Source: JACRLV01 sp045863555 (GTDB taxonomy: Bacteria > Planctomycetota > Phycisphaerae > UBA1845 > Fen-1342). Taken from it: a stretch of 64,000 nucleotides of DNA. The stretch spans positions 62,001 to 126,000 of the forward strand of contig BTUU01000013.1 of the NCBI GenBank assembly GCA_045863555.1, given 5' to 3'. The notes beneath the pieces were generated by a model. That model was not told where the DNA came from and did not search any database. It worked only from the letters and a program-made list of their open reading frames with translations. Made by a program: the position numbers and the translations under genes. Shown here piece after piece: positions 49,545 to 57,966 of this stretch. Position 1 is the stretch's first letter; every line of letters starts with the position of its first letter.

Positions 49545-51638
49545 GTGACGCCGAGTCTCGCACAGCGCGTCTCCGAGGAACTGCTGCCGCGCGTCAAGCA
49601 GCCGGCGCAGTACATCGGCGGCGAATTCAATCAGCTCGTGAAGCCCGGCGACTGGGCCGTGGCCGAGCTGCGCGTCGCGATTGCATTCCCCGATACGTAT
49701 GCGATCGGCATGTCGCATCTCGGCTGCCAGATCCTGTATTGGCTGTGCAACCACACGCCCGGCGTCTGTGCCGAGCGCGTCTTCGCCCCGTGGACGGACG
49801 CCGAAGCGGTGATGCGCGAGCGCGAGATTCCGCTTTTCACGTGGGATACCCGCCAGCCCGCGGCAGAAGCCGACATCTTCGCCATCTCGCTGCAATACGA
49901 GATGTGCTTCACGAGCGTGCTGAATCTGCTCGACCTCGCCGGCATCCCGCTGACGCACGCGGAGCGGATGGCGACGCGGCCGGAGGGCGGCGGCGATTGG
50001 CCGCTCGTGATCGTCGGCGGGCCGCAGGCGGATAACCCCGAGCCGATGGCCGATTTCGTCGACCTCGTCGTTCTCGGCGATGGCGAACACTCGATGGCGG
50101 CGATCCTCGAAGCGGTGCGCGAGTACAAGCGCGAGGGCGTCTCGCGGCCGGAGATGATCCTGCGGATGGCGCGGCGATTTTCGTGGATCTACGCGCCGAA
50201 TCTGTACGAGATCAGTTATCACGCCGACGGGACGATTGCGGGGATGATCCCGAAGCACGACAGTCTGCCGACGCGGATCGATCGCTGCAAGACGCCGGAC
50301 TTCGACGCAGTGCCGTTTCCGACGCGGCCGATCGTGCCGTGGATCCCCGTGGTCCACGACCGCATCGGCATCGAGATCATGCGCGGCTGCCCGCAGGTCT
50401 GCCGCTTCTGCCACGCGGGTTACACCAAGCGGCCGCTGACGCTGCGCAGTGTCGACCGCATCCTCGAAATTGCCGAGGAGGCGTACTGGGCGACGGGGCA
50501 GCACGAAATCGGCCTGCTCTCGCTCAGCACGGCGGATTATCCCTATCTGAAGGATCTCGCGGCGCGGTTCAACGAGCGGTTCGGGCCGCGGCACGTGAAC
50601 ATGAGCTTCCCGTCGCTGCGCATCGACAAGATGCTCCAGCACATCCCGTGGATGGGCAGCGCCGTGCGCAAGGGCTCGATCACGATGGCAGTCGAGGCGG
50701 CGAAGGATGACATGCGGGCGGCCATCCGCAAGAAGGTCACCGACGGCAACCTGCTCGACGGCGTCCGCGAGGTATACAAGGCCGGCTGGAATCGGGTGAA
50801 GCTGTATTTCATGTCCGGCTTTCCCGGCGAGCGCGACGAGGACATCTATGGCATCTGGGAGGTCGCCAACGCGGTCAGCCTCGCCCGGCGCGACACCGGC
50901 AAGCCGCCGGCGGACGTGAACGCGAGCGTGGGGTGGCTGGTGCCCAAGCCGTTTACGCCGCTGCAATGGATGGCCCAGCCGCGGGTGGAGTACTTCCTTT
51001 CGGTGCGCGACAAGCTGCGCGGGCTGTCGCGGCCGGGGCGGCGCGGTGCGCCGGTCGTGGTCGACGGCGGGGCGGGCGGGTACGGCTCGACGGCGGCAAT
51101 GATGGCCGAAAACGACGACAGTCGTGGGGGACCGGTCTCCGACCGGTCTTCTACTCGGCCCGGCACCCACCCCGATGGACTCTCCGCCCCTCTGGACTCT
51201 TCACGCCGAAAAGACCGGCCGGAGGCCGGTCCCCCATTCGCCAGCCGCGCCCACGTCGGCGGCCGGTGGAACGGGCGCAAGTCGGCGGTGAAGATCACGA
51301 CGCACGACCCGCGGCGGTCGATCCTCGAAGGCGTCATGGCCCGCGGCGACCGCCGCCTCGGTCCGGCGATCCTCGAAGCCTTCCGCCTCGGCGCTCGCCT
51401 CGACGCCTGGGACGAGTGCTACCGCGACGACATCTGGCAGGCGGCCTTCGCGGCCGCGGGCATCGACCCGGCCTGGTACGCCCACCGCGAACGGAGCTTC
51501 GACGAGATCCTGCCGTGGGACCACATCGGCCTGCACATGCGACGCGGCTATCTCGAAGAAAGCTACGACGGCATGTTTGAGACGATCCACGTCGAAAAGC
51601 CGGCCGCGGGTGTGACGTCGCTGCCGATTGCACGATGA
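49545..51638 (+). CDS. B12-binding radical SAM protein (TIGR03960 type) with internal insertion
   Basis: GTG 49545, five bases after AAGGGAG, starts a 697-residue protein. The N-terminal half has a cobalamin-binding-like domain (LRVAIAFPDTYAIGMSHLG, VIVGGPQADNPEPMADFVD), followed by the radical SAM cluster motif MRGCPQVCRFCHAGY (CxxxCxxC) and the RVKLYFMSGFPGERDEDI barrel strand. After about residue 500 the family's C-terminal domain resumes with HDPRRSILEGVMARGDRRLG and ends GVTSLPIAR. Between them is a low-complexity insertion; part of it is encoded by an inverted-repeat element at 51126-51235. The family's reaction is not established, and its usual partner (TIGR03936) is absent here. Confidence 0.85.
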   Translation: MTPSLAQRVSEELLPRVKQPAQYIGGEFNQLVKPGDWAVAELRVAIAFPDTYAIGMSHLGCQILYWLCNHTPGVCAERVFAPWTDAEAVMREREIPLFTWDTRQPAAEADIFAISLQYEMCFTSVLNLLDLAGIPLTHAERMATRPEGGGDWPLVIVGGPQADNPEPMADFVDLVVLGDGEHSMAAILEAVREYKREGVSRPEMILRMARRFSWIYAPNLYEISYHADGTIAGMIPKHDSLPTRIDRCKTPDFDAVPFPTRPIVPWIPVVHDRIGIEIMRGCPQVCRFCHAGYTKRPLTLRSVDRILEIAEEAYWATGQHEIGLLSLSTADYPYLKDLAARFNERFGPRHVNMSFPSLRIDKMLQHIPWMGSAVRKGSITMAVEAAKDDMRAAIRKKVTDGNLLDGVREVYKAGWNRVKLYFMSGFPGERDEDIYGIWEVANAVSLARRDTGKPPADVNASVGWLVPKPFTPLQWMAQPRVEYFLSVRDKLRGLSRPGRRGAPVVVDGGAGGYGSTAAMMAENDDSRGGPVSDRSSTRPGTHPDGLSAPLDSSRRKDRPEAGPPFASRAHVGGRWNGRKSAVKITTHDPRRSILEGVMARGDRRLGPAILEAFRLGARLDAWDECYRDDIWQAAFAAAGIDPAWYAHRERSFDEILPWDHIGLHMRRGYLEESYDGMFETIHVEKPAAGVTSLPIAR
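51126..51235. repeat. Inverted-repeat element inside the radical SAM gene
   Basis: A 25-base left arm (51126-51150, beginning GGGGGACCGGTCTCCGACCG) and a right arm (51211-51235, ending GGCCGGTCCCCC) are complementary with two mismatches, both G-T compatible in RNA, around a 60-base spacer. Each arm contains its own ACCGGTC/GACCGGT repeats. The element reads in frame and encodes residues of about 528-564 of the radical SAM protein. Confidence 0.85.
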
Positions 51639-51684
51639 AGTCGACCGACGAGACCGCTACAATGAAACAAAGGAGCCGGGCGCG

Positions 51685-51933
51685 ATGAACCCATTCGATC
51701 GGATCACGATCGATCCGCAGATCATGCAGGGCAAACCGTGCGTGCGCGGCATGCGGATCACCGTATCGCTGGTCGTCAATCTCGTCGCCGCCGGGATGAC
51801 GAGGGACGAGATCATCCGCAACTATCCCGATCTGGAACCCGAGGACATCAGCCAGTGCCTGTCGTACGCGTCGTGGGCGGTGGATGAAGAGGTGATGCCC
51901 TTCGACGGACCGATCCATGCGCTTCCTGGCTGA
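51685..51933 (+). CDS. DUF433 family antitoxin
   Basis: The 82-residue protein reads FDRITIDPQIMQGKPCVRGMRITVSLVVNLVAAGMTRDEII, matching the DUF433 pattern (P-x-x-x-G-K-P-x-I/V-x-G-T/M-R-I) with a helix-turn-helix-like domain. AGGAG is nine bases before the ATG. It overlaps the next gene by 17 bases. DUF433 proteins frequently serve as DNA-binding antitoxins paired with DUF5615 PIN-like toxins, as here. The antitoxin would repress its own promoter and neutralise the toxin; that regulation is inferred from the family. Confidence 0.88.
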   Translation: MNPFDRITIDPQIMQGKPCVRGMRITVSLVVNLVAAGMTRDEIIRNYPDLEPEDISQCLSYASWAVDEEVMPFDGPIHALPG

Positions 51934-52315
51934 CATGGGCATATCGATCGACGTTGTTTCCGGGCTTCGGAATGACGGACATGACGTTGTGCACCTGGCT
52001 GAAGAACGACTCCATCGCCTCCCCGACGACGAGGTTCTGCGGAAGGCCGCGAACGAACAGCGGATTCTGCTCGCGCACGACCTCGATTTCAGCCGCCTGC
52101 TCGCCATCCTTCAGGGATCGACGCCAAGCGTAGTTTCGTTCCGACTTCGACAGATGACGCCGCTCAATGTGCTGAAACACCTGCGATCGGTGATTCACCG
52201 TTGGCAGGTCGAGCTGATGGCTGGCGCTCTCGTCAGCGTGCGTGAAGGGGCTGCGAGATGCCGGCTGCTGCCTCTTGGCAATCGCGAGACTGACTCTGGC
52301 GACCAGCCGGGCTAA
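51917..52315 (+). CDS. DUF5615 PIN-like toxin
   Basis: The 132-residue protein starts MRFLADMGISIDVVSGLRNDGHDVVHLAE and has the DUF5615 pattern, with aspartates that hold metal in the PIN-like RNase fold: D6, D12, a DDEVLRKAANEQRILLAHDLDFSRL stretch and PSVVSFRLR. It probably is an endoribonuclease toxin paired with the DUF433 antitoxin that overlaps it. The ATG lies inside the antitoxin gene with no ribosome site of its own, suggesting translational coupling. The C-terminal 20 residues after the core domain are not typical and may come from a shifted stop. An incorrect but mild variant cannot be excluded. Confidence 0.85.
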   Translation: MRFLADMGISIDVVSGLRNDGHDVVHLAEERLHRLPDDEVLRKAANEQRILLAHDLDFSRLLAILQGSTPSVVSFRLRQMTPLNVLKHLRSVIHRWQVELMAGALVSVREGAARCRLLPLGNRETDSGDQPG

Positions 52316-52361
52316 TCGCGCGGTCCCGCGATGGCGCTCACCCACATGAGGAGACCTGTCG

Positions 52362-52691
52362 ATGGCTGCCACGAGAAAACCGACGTTGGACGCCGTCGAG
52401 ATTCTGCATCGCCGCTACTTCGCGGGGCGGCCGAAGCGCCTGGCCGAACTGGAAGAGGCGCGGGCGGGCGCGGACGTAGCCCGCAAGGTCTTCGAACTTC
52501 GAGGCGCTGCCGGGTTGACGCAGAGGCAACTCGCGAAGCTCGTCGGAACGACTGCGTCGGTCATCAGCCGGCTTGAAGACGCTGATTACAAGGGGCACTC
52601 CCTTTCCATGCTCCGGCGAATCGCCGCGGCGCTGGATCGTCGTGTCGAAATCCGGTTCGTGCCGCTGAAGGCAGTGACGCGGTCGGCGTAG
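52362..52691 (+). CDS. XRE-family helix-turn-helix protein
   Basis: The 109-residue protein starts after GAGGAGACC and includes a basic helical N-terminus (RRYFAGRPKRLAELEEARAGADVARKV) and a Cro/C1-type HTH: RGAAGLTQRQLAKLVGTTASVISRLEDADY, followed by SMLRRIAAALDRRVEIRFVPL. This C-terminal extension is typical of HigA/RelB-like solitary antitoxins. It lies 46 bases after the DUF5615 toxin and may be a further antitoxin or a regulator of the pair, but no toxin is adjacent on its other side. Confidence 0.82.
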   Translation: MAATRKPTLDAVEILHRRYFAGRPKRLAELEEARAGADVARKVFELRGAAGLTQRQLAKLVGTTASVISRLEDADYKGHSLSMLRRIAAALDRRVEIRFVPLKAVTRSA

Positions 52692-52735
52692 AGCGGGAAC
52701 TCGCACAAACACCGTGAATGGAAGCGGGAAACGCC

Positions 52736-53062
52736 ATGACGCTGGCCCACCTGGTTGACAAGCTCGCGATACTCGTCGCATTTGGTGTCCCGATCGCTCT
52801 CATCTGGCGCTGGCGTCTCGTCGGCGAAGTCGCCGGAGCGGCCGTCACCTGGCTGGTCATGTCGATCATCGGTCCGATCCTGTCCTGGCTCGACCCCGAC
52901 CGTGACAACGCGATGCTCGATGCACTGACGCTATACCTCGCGCCAATCTTCGCGGTCGGCTACTGCGGTTTGGTCTGGGTCTGTGTCCTTTTGATTAAGT
53001 CGGTGGCTCGGCGACGACGCGCGGCATCGCCAACGGGCGCCACGCCGTCGTCCTCGCTTTGA
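52736..53062 (+). CDS. Small three-helix membrane protein
   Basis: About 108 residues; start chosen at ATG 52736 (MTLAHLVDKLAILVAFG) over ATG 52718 because it sits 8 bases after GCGGGA. Three hydrophobic segments are seen: KLAILVAFGVPIALIW, VGEVAGAAVTWLVMSIIGPILSWL and LTLYLAPIFAVGYCGLVWVCVLLI. The short cytoplasmic tail is basic (KSVARRRRAASP). I do not recognise the family. It lies between the XRE and DUF2071 genes, all on the same strand. Confidence 0.6.
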   Translation: MTLAHLVDKLAILVAFGVPIALIWRWRLVGEVAGAAVTWLVMSIIGPILSWLDPDRDNAMLDALTLYLAPIFAVGYCGLVWVCVLLIKSVARRRRAASPTGATPSSSL

Positions 53063-53122
53063 GGACCGTAGTTTCACTCGTTTTAGCGCAGCGCGACATA
53101 GAGAAGGCCATAGACTGTAGCA

Positions 53123-53902
53123 ATGGCCCTCATTGCACCGTCCATTTATGGCCTCATCCGCCGCCGAATCCTCGTGAACTACCGCGTCGACCCAACAGTC
53201 ATGCAGCGACATCTGCCGACGTCGATGCGACCAAGGCTGCACGCCGGATTTGCGATCGCGGGCATCTGCCTGATCCGGCTCGAAGAGATCCGTCCGGCGG
53301 GGTTTCCGCGTCTCCTGGGCGTTTCGAGCGAGAACGCGGCGCATCGCGTCGCCGTATGCTGGCGCGACTCGGCCGACGAGCCGCACGAGGGTGTGTTTAT
53401 TCCGCGGCGCGACACCGGCTCATACCTGAACCACCTTGCCGGCGGCCGACTGTTTCCCGGAGAGCACCACCTCGCGGACTTCGACGTCGAAGACGATGGC
53501 ATGCGGGTGACGATGGCCATCCGCAGCCGTGACGGTCGGATGCGTGTCGAACTGAGTGGTGGCGAAATCGACTCGCTCCCGTCCGATTCCTGCTTCGGAT
53601 CGCTGGCCGACGCCTCCGCGTTCTTCGAGGGAGGCTGTATCGGGTATTCCTCCCGGCGCGACTGCTGCGATCTGGACGGGATCGAACTTCAGACAGATGG
53701 TTGGCGTGTTCGGCCGCTGGCGGTCGATCGGGTTGCTTCATCGTATTTCGATGATCGGACGAACTTTCCGTCGGGAAGCATCGCGTTCGATCACGCGTTG
53801 ATCATGCGGAATGTGCAGCATCGGTGGGTAGCCGTCCCCGATGGAGCTGCGGCAAAACCGACGCTCCACACGCATGAGGTGACCCGACGAATACCGTCAT
53901 AA
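53123..53902 (+). CDS. DUF2071 (acetoacetate decarboxylase-like fold) protein
   Basis: The 259-residue soluble protein matches DUF2071/YqjF-type sequences: NYRVDPTVMQRHLPTSMRPRLHAGFAIAGICLIRLEEIRP near the start, a HEGVFIPRRDTGSYLNHLAGGRLFPGEHHLADFDVED middle, and WRVRPLAVDRVASSYF near the end. The fold is related to acetoacetate decarboxylase. No catalytic lysine is clearly identifiable, and the function is not established. The gene is likely to be monocistronic. Start at the first ATG; no distinct ribosome site is evident. Confidence 0.82.
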   Translation: MALIAPSIYGLIRRRILVNYRVDPTVMQRHLPTSMRPRLHAGFAIAGICLIRLEEIRPAGFPRLLGVSSENAAHRVAVCWRDSADEPHEGVFIPRRDTGSYLNHLAGGRLFPGEHHLADFDVEDDGMRVTMAIRSRDGRMRVELSGGEIDSLPSDSCFGSLADASAFFEGGCIGYSSRRDCCDLDGIELQTDGWRVRPLAVDRVASSYFDDRTNFPSGSIAFDHALIMRNVQHRWVAVPDGAAAKPTLHTHEVTRRIPS

Positions 53903-53939
53903 GCAACTCGGTCGGCTTACAGCTGCGGAAACGAACGCG

Positions 53940-54152
53940 ATGAGTCCACTCGATTTCGCATTCTTGAACTCGTCCATTCCGTGGCTGTGCTTTGGAGCCG
54001 GATATTGCCTGTTTGTAGTGATTGTCCTCCTGGCGCGGCGCACGCCGCAGGATCCACGCTACTGTCTGAAATGCTCGTATGACTTGACGGGCAACACCAG
54101 CGGCCGATGCCCGGAGTGCGGTGAGCCGGTCGAACCAGCTGTACGACGATAA
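53940..54152 (+). CDS. Small membrane zinc-ribbon protein (70 residues)
   Basis: A single transmembrane helix (WLCFGAGYCLFVVIVLLAR) precedes a ribbon of the planctomycete type: CLKCSYDLTGNTSGRCPECG, similar to that in the 24740-25534 protein and the second ribbon of the 54196-54807 protein. No enzyme domain is present. It is 37 bases after the DUF2071 gene and convergent with the next gene. Its role is unknown, perhaps a membrane-bound zinc module. Confidence 0.72.
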   Translation: MSPLDFAFLNSSIPWLCFGAGYCLFVVIVLLARRTPQDPRYCLKCSYDLTGNTSGRCPECGEPVEPAVRR

Positions 54153-54195
54153 AGTCGTCGGCAAGCTCGCCGAATCGATGCCTGTCGGTTCGCCC

Positions 54196-54807
54196 CTACC
54201 CCCCAGCTTTCAGGTTCGGGCCGGGCGGCGGCAGATCGCGCGAGTCGCGCGGCACCAGCGTCCCGCACTCCGGACACACCCCGCTCACGTTTCCGTACAG
54301 GTTGTACCCGCACTTCCGGCACGAATCCGTGCTGAGCAGCCGCACGATCTCCGCATCCGCGACGCCCATCAGACCGACGCGCAGGCCGGCCGCGCGGAGC
54401 ATCCGGATCGCGCGATCGTTCACCAGCAGCAGCACGCCCAGCGGTACGCACGGTGCGAAGGAGAGAATCAGCGCCAGGATGCGCCAGCCGAGCGCGATCT
54501 TCATGGCCGCCATGAACTGGACGATCAGGGCCGCGTTCAGGGCGATCGCGCCGATGAAGAGGACGAGCTGGAGCATGCCCGGCGGGCCGATCCAGAGCGC
54601 CGGATTCGCGGCGACCACCCAGTACAGGATCCCCTGGGCCACGATCGCCCAGATGATCGTCCGCTGCCAGCGGGCCACGAGGCGGAGGTCGATATTCCGC
54701 CGGATCCACCCCGGCGACCGCTCCAGCCCGTGCAGCGAGTACCCGCAGTGCGGGCAGAACCGCACGGATTCGTCGATCGCGGCGTTGCAGGCCGGGCACG
54801 GGGTCAT
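54196..54807 (-). CDS. Membrane protein with zinc ribbons at both ends
   Basis: The 203-residue protein has a zinc ribbon at the N-terminus (CPACNAAIDESVRFCPHCGYSL), four transmembrane segments (TIIWAIVAQGILYWVVA, LQLVLFIGAIALNAALIV, ILALILSFAPCVPLGVLLL) and a second ribbon near the C-terminus, CRKCGYNLYGNVSGVCPECG. Both ends are predicted to be cytoplasmic. This double-ribbon layout is unusual but resembles other planctomycete proteins. The function is not known. It is convergent with the 53940 gene and divergent from the BRCT-like gene. Confidence 0.75.
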   Translation of the reverse strand: MTPCPACNAAIDESVRFCPHCGYSLHGLERSPGWIRRNIDLRLVARWQRTIIWAIVAQGILYWVVAANPALWIGPPGMLQLVLFIGAIALNAALIVQFMAAMKIALGWRILALILSFAPCVPLGVLLLVNDRAIRMLRAAGLRVGLMGVADAEIVRLLSTDSCRKCGYNLYGNVSGVCPECGTLVPRDSRDLPPPGPNLKAGG

Positions 54808-54897
54808 CGCGGCCTCCCAGCATAGCGTCCGGCCAACCGGCTCGGCGCCACGCCGGCAGCGTTACATCCCCTTGTACACGCCGCCGGCTACCGGGCT

Positions 54898-54926
54898 TTG
54901 ACAACGGTCCGACGCCGCTTCATACT
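54898..54926 (+). promoter_or_regulatory. Predicted promoter for the BRCT-like gene
   Basis: TTGACA (54898-54903) is followed after exactly 17 bases by CATACT (54921-54926; four of six matches to TATAAT). The gene starts about 100 bases downstream, leaving an untranslated leader. Confidence 0.65.
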
Positions 54927-55027
54927 CTGGGCCGATTGGGCCGGGTTGGGCGAATCCGGCCGACGGCTGGCATGGTCGCGCGCGACGCGAACCCCGCACA
55001 ACTGACCTTGTCGTGAGGAGCTGACGG

Positions 55028-56431
55028 ATGGCTGTTCGACCCGTATCGAGCCGTGGCACCGACGGAACGACGTATGCCGCGATTGCTTTCGCGATCCTCG
55101 CCGTCGCCGGCATCGGCGCCGCGATCTGGCTTAAAACCGTTGCCGACAAGAACCTGGAGCAGGCTCGCAGCGCTGAGACGCGCGCCCGGCAGATGGGCAC
55201 GCCGCCGGCCTATTACTCCGACGAAGCGACCGCCCGGAATTCGTCGGTCGGCGAGACCATGGCCGCGCAGATCAGCGAGCTGGCCCGGCTCGTGACCGGC
55301 AAGGAAGGGGACATCCCGCCGGAAATCGACCGGCAGGCCCGCACGATCATCAATCAGGTCTCCGCGGCTCACCCGGCGCTGGCGGTCAACAGCGGCGACA
55401 CGCTGCTGGGCGTCGTCGGCAAGCTGGAGAAGGGCTACGCGACGATGACCGCGGCGCGGGCGCAGCTCCAGCAGCAGTACGACGACAAGGAAGCCGAGGC
55501 CAAGCAGCTCGCCGACGGCAACGACTTGGCGCGCAAGGAATATGAGCAGCAGATCGCCGGGCTGAAAGAGGACATCGCGCGGATCGAGACCGAGAAGGAC
55601 GAAGCGATCCGGGCGAAGGACGCGCAGCTCGCCGAGGCGATCGCCGCCCAGGAGTCGTCGGCGGATGAACTGAACCGCATGCGGGTCGAGCGGCAGGCGC
55701 GCGACCGCGAGGTGGAGATCGTCATCGCCCGCCAGAAGCAGCTCATCGACGAGATGCAGGCCAAGATCGCCGAGGTCCGGCCCACGCCCTTCGACGTGAA
55801 CAACATCCTGACGAAGGCGGACGGGCGCGTGCTGCGGGCGATCCCCGGCAGTGATGTGATCTACATCAACCTCGGCTCGGATGACCAGGTCCGGGCGGGC
55901 ATGGGCTTTGAAGTCTTCTCAGCCACCGGCGAGCGCGGCGACGACTACCGCGGCAAGGCGTCGGTGGAGGTCGTGACGGTCCTCGCGACGACCGCGGAAT
56001 GCAAGATCCGCCGTGCGTCACCCGGCCGGCCGATCATCGAGGGCGACACGGTCGTCAATGTCGCGTTCGAGCGGAATCGCAAGACGAAGTTCGTCGTCCG
56101 CGGCGATTTCGACCTCGATTACAATGGCGAGACGGACTGGGACGGCCAGGACCGCGTCTCGGCGATGATCCGCGAGTGGGGCGGACAGGTCGTCGAGAAT
56201 GTCGACTCGTCGGTCGACTTCGTCGTGATCGGCCAGGGCCCGCAGGCCCCGGAAGTCGCGGCGGGTCGGCCCGTGAGCGCGGTGGTTCAGGAGCTGCTCG
56301 ACTCCAAGCGCGTCGAACGGCGCGAGTGGGAGGCGATCATCGAAGCCGCCAGGACGCGGAACATTCCGATCCTGACCCAGACGCAGTTCCTGTACCTGAC
56401 CGGATTCGTATACGGCGGCATGTCGCTCTGA
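55028..56431 (+). CDS. Membrane-anchored coiled-coil protein with BRCT-like C-terminal domain
   Basis: The 467-residue protein has one N-terminal transmembrane helix (YAAIAFAILAVAGIGAAIWL, about 15-34), a largely helical region, a long charged coiled coil (about 140-250: DLARKEYEQQIAGLKEDIARIETEKDE) and a middle beta-rich domain (VLRAIPGSDVIYINLGSDDQVRAGMGFEVFS). The last 114 residues look like a BRCT domain: KFVVRGDFDLDYNG, IREWGGQVVENVDSSVDFVVIG and RNIPILTQTQFLYLTGF, the last with the aromatic/glycine pattern of BRCT motifs. BRCT domains usually bind phosphopeptides or DNA ends. A TTGACA promoter precedes the gene and a hairpin follows it. Confidence 0.75.
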   Translation: MAVRPVSSRGTDGTTYAAIAFAILAVAGIGAAIWLKTVADKNLEQARSAETRARQMGTPPAYYSDEATARNSSVGETMAAQISELARLVTGKEGDIPPEIDRQARTIINQVSAAHPALAVNSGDTLLGVVGKLEKGYATMTAARAQLQQQYDDKEAEAKQLADGNDLARKEYEQQIAGLKEDIARIETEKDEAIRAKDAQLAEAIAAQESSADELNRMRVERQARDREVEIVIARQKQLIDEMQAKIAEVRPTPFDVNNILTKADGRVLRAIPGSDVIYINLGSDDQVRAGMGFEVFSATGERGDDYRGKASVEVVTVLATTAECKIRRASPGRPIIEGDTVVNVAFERNRKTKFVVRGDFDLDYNGETDWDGQDRVSAMIREWGGQVVENVDSSVDFVVIGQGPQAPEVAAGRPVSAVVQELLDSKRVERREWEAIIEAARTRNIPILTQTQFLYLTGFVYGGMSL

Positions 56432-56467
56432 TCGCGGCCTGATCGCTGACACGATTGCAGAAACGCG

Positions 56468-56507
56468 GCGGGCGGTCCCGGAATTCGGGGCCGCCCGCGA
56501 GCGTTTT
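56468..56507 (+). terminator. Terminator between convergent BRCT-like and FHA genes
   Basis: GCGGGCGG (56468-56475) pairs with CCGCCCGC (56491-56498) across a loop with an internal complementary part (CCCG..CGGG), followed by GAGCGTTTTC. It sits 37 bases after the plus-strand stop and could act in both directions. Confidence 0.7.
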
Positions 56508-56532
56508 CGGCCGCCTGCTCATTTCAACTGCG

Positions 56533-57780
56533 TCAGCCCGGTCGGGCCGGCGGTTGCGCTGCGCCGAACATGGGCCGATCAACAATCGGCGCTGTCTTTG
56601 CTCTTGCGGCGACGGCCGCAAAAGGGGCTTGCGGTTTCGCGGCGGATTCCAGGCCGACGAGGCGATTCGCGGTCTCGTTCAGCGCGGACTTGAACTGCTC
56701 GATCTTCGCGGCGGCCGCGGCGACCTCGGCCTCGCGGAGCCGGAACGCGGTCTCCTCCGCCTTCAGGGCATCGCGCTGCGCGTCGAGATCGCTGGCGACG
56801 GAATCGAGCCGCCGGCGCTCCGACTCGATCCACAGCCGCTCCTGGTCGAGCCGCTGCCGCTCGAGCGTGACCTGGTTCGTCGCGGCCTCGACCTCCTGCA
56901 TGCGCGAATCGGCCTCGCCGACGCGCGTCCGCAGGCTGACCGCAAGCGCCGCCAGATGCTGCTCCAGGGCTGCCAGCGCCGCCTGCGTGTCGCCGCCGAA
57001 GTCGAGCTCCGGCGCGGCGGCCGCGGCCAGGGGCACGGTGGCCGGCGCCGCAGCAACGGGCGCCGGCGCGGGAGTCGACCTGCGTTCGGCCGGCGCGGGC
57101 TCATCCGGCTGCTCAACGCCGCCGACGGGGCCCTTCCAGCCGACCTTGACCTTTTCGCCGCCGATGGACAGTTCGTCGCCGTCGTGCAGCCACGCCTCCG
57201 TGGCCCGGCGGCGGTTGAGGATGATTCCCGAGCGGCTGCCGAGGTCGACGATCGCGGGCATCCCTTCGATCGCGATAAGCAGCGCGTGCGCGAGCGAGAC
57301 GTCGGGGGTGTCGATCGTCACTGCGCAGCCCTGACGCCGCCCGATGACGGCGGGAAGCGTCTTGAGTTCGGTTGAGACACCGCCGCTGAGCTTCAACGGA
57401 GACGCGAGTTGCGGTGCGTCGCCGCTGCTTTCGGGCGGGCGGGGGAAATCGAGGCGCAGATCGAGGGACCCGATCCGCAGCTTGTCGCCGGGCTTCAACG
57501 TCGCGACGGCGACACGCTGATTATTGACGAATGTCCCCGTTCGGCTGCACAGATCGACGGCCACGATGGAGACGCCGGTATTCACCAGCGCCAGGTGGGT
57601 CTGTGAGACGTCGCCGTGCGAGAGCGTCAGGGCGCAGTCGCGCCGGCTGCCGATGAGCACGACCGGCGCGGTCGTCTCGCACGCCTGATCGGCGTCCGAT
57701 TCGAGTTCCACGCGGGCCAGCGGCGAGGAATCCGGCAGACGAGGTGGTTCGCGTGTTTCTGTTGCATCCCGGCGCGCCAT
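56533..57780 (-). CDS. Double FHA-domain protein with coiled-coil tail
   Basis: ATG 57780 is nine bases after GGGAGGG; the upstream ATG would put the ribosome site too close. The protein of about 415 residues has two forkhead-associated domains, one at about 25-105 (VLIGSRRDCALTLSHGDVSQTHLAL, SRTGTFVNNQRV) and one at about 130-205 (VIGRRQGCAVTIDTPDVSLAHALL, SRSGIILNRRR). A disordered proline/alanine stretch follows, then a long coiled coil (ALAALEQHLAALAVSLRTRVGEA, RQRLDQERLWIESERRRL). FHA domains recognise phosphothreonine. In the first domain the GSR/S-x-x-H/N signatures are complete; the second has LAH rather than the S-x-x-H. It is convergent with the BRCT-like gene. Confidence 0.88.
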   Translation of the reverse strand: MARRDATETREPPRLPDSSPLARVELESDADQACETTAPVVLIGSRRDCALTLSHGDVSQTHLALVNTGVSIVAVDLCSRTGTFVNNQRVAVATLKPGDKLRIGSLDLRLDFPRPPESSGDAPQLASPLKLSGGVSTELKTLPAVIGRRQGCAVTIDTPDVSLAHALLIAIEGMPAIVDLGSRSGIILNRRRATEAWLHDGDELSIGGEKVKVGWKGPVGGVEQPDEPAPAERRSTPAPAPVAAAPATVPLAAAAAPELDFGGDTQAALAALEQHLAALAVSLRTRVGEADSRMQEVEAATNQVTLERQRLDQERLWIESERRRLDSVASDLDAQRDALKAEETAFRLREAEVAAAAAKIEQFKSALNETANRLVGLESAAKPQAPFAAVAARAKTAPIVDRPMFGAAQPPARPG

Positions 57781-57966
57781 ATTGCTCATCCCTCCCGCTC
57801 AGTGTTCTGCGCATCTCCGCCTCAGACCAGTGTTCAATACGAACCCGGCGTGCGGCCAGCCCCTGCGCGACTTGACGGCAGATCGCGTGAAATGGCGTCG
57901 ATTGCGGCAGAATCCGCAGGCACGCATGGGTTATGGGGTTTCCGGGGGGCGAGCGCGGAGCGTTTA

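Noticed and set aside
51126..51235. Rho-independent terminator inside the radical SAM gene
   Set aside because: The 60-base spacer, lack of T-tract and continuing reading frame point to an inserted repeat element rather than a terminator.
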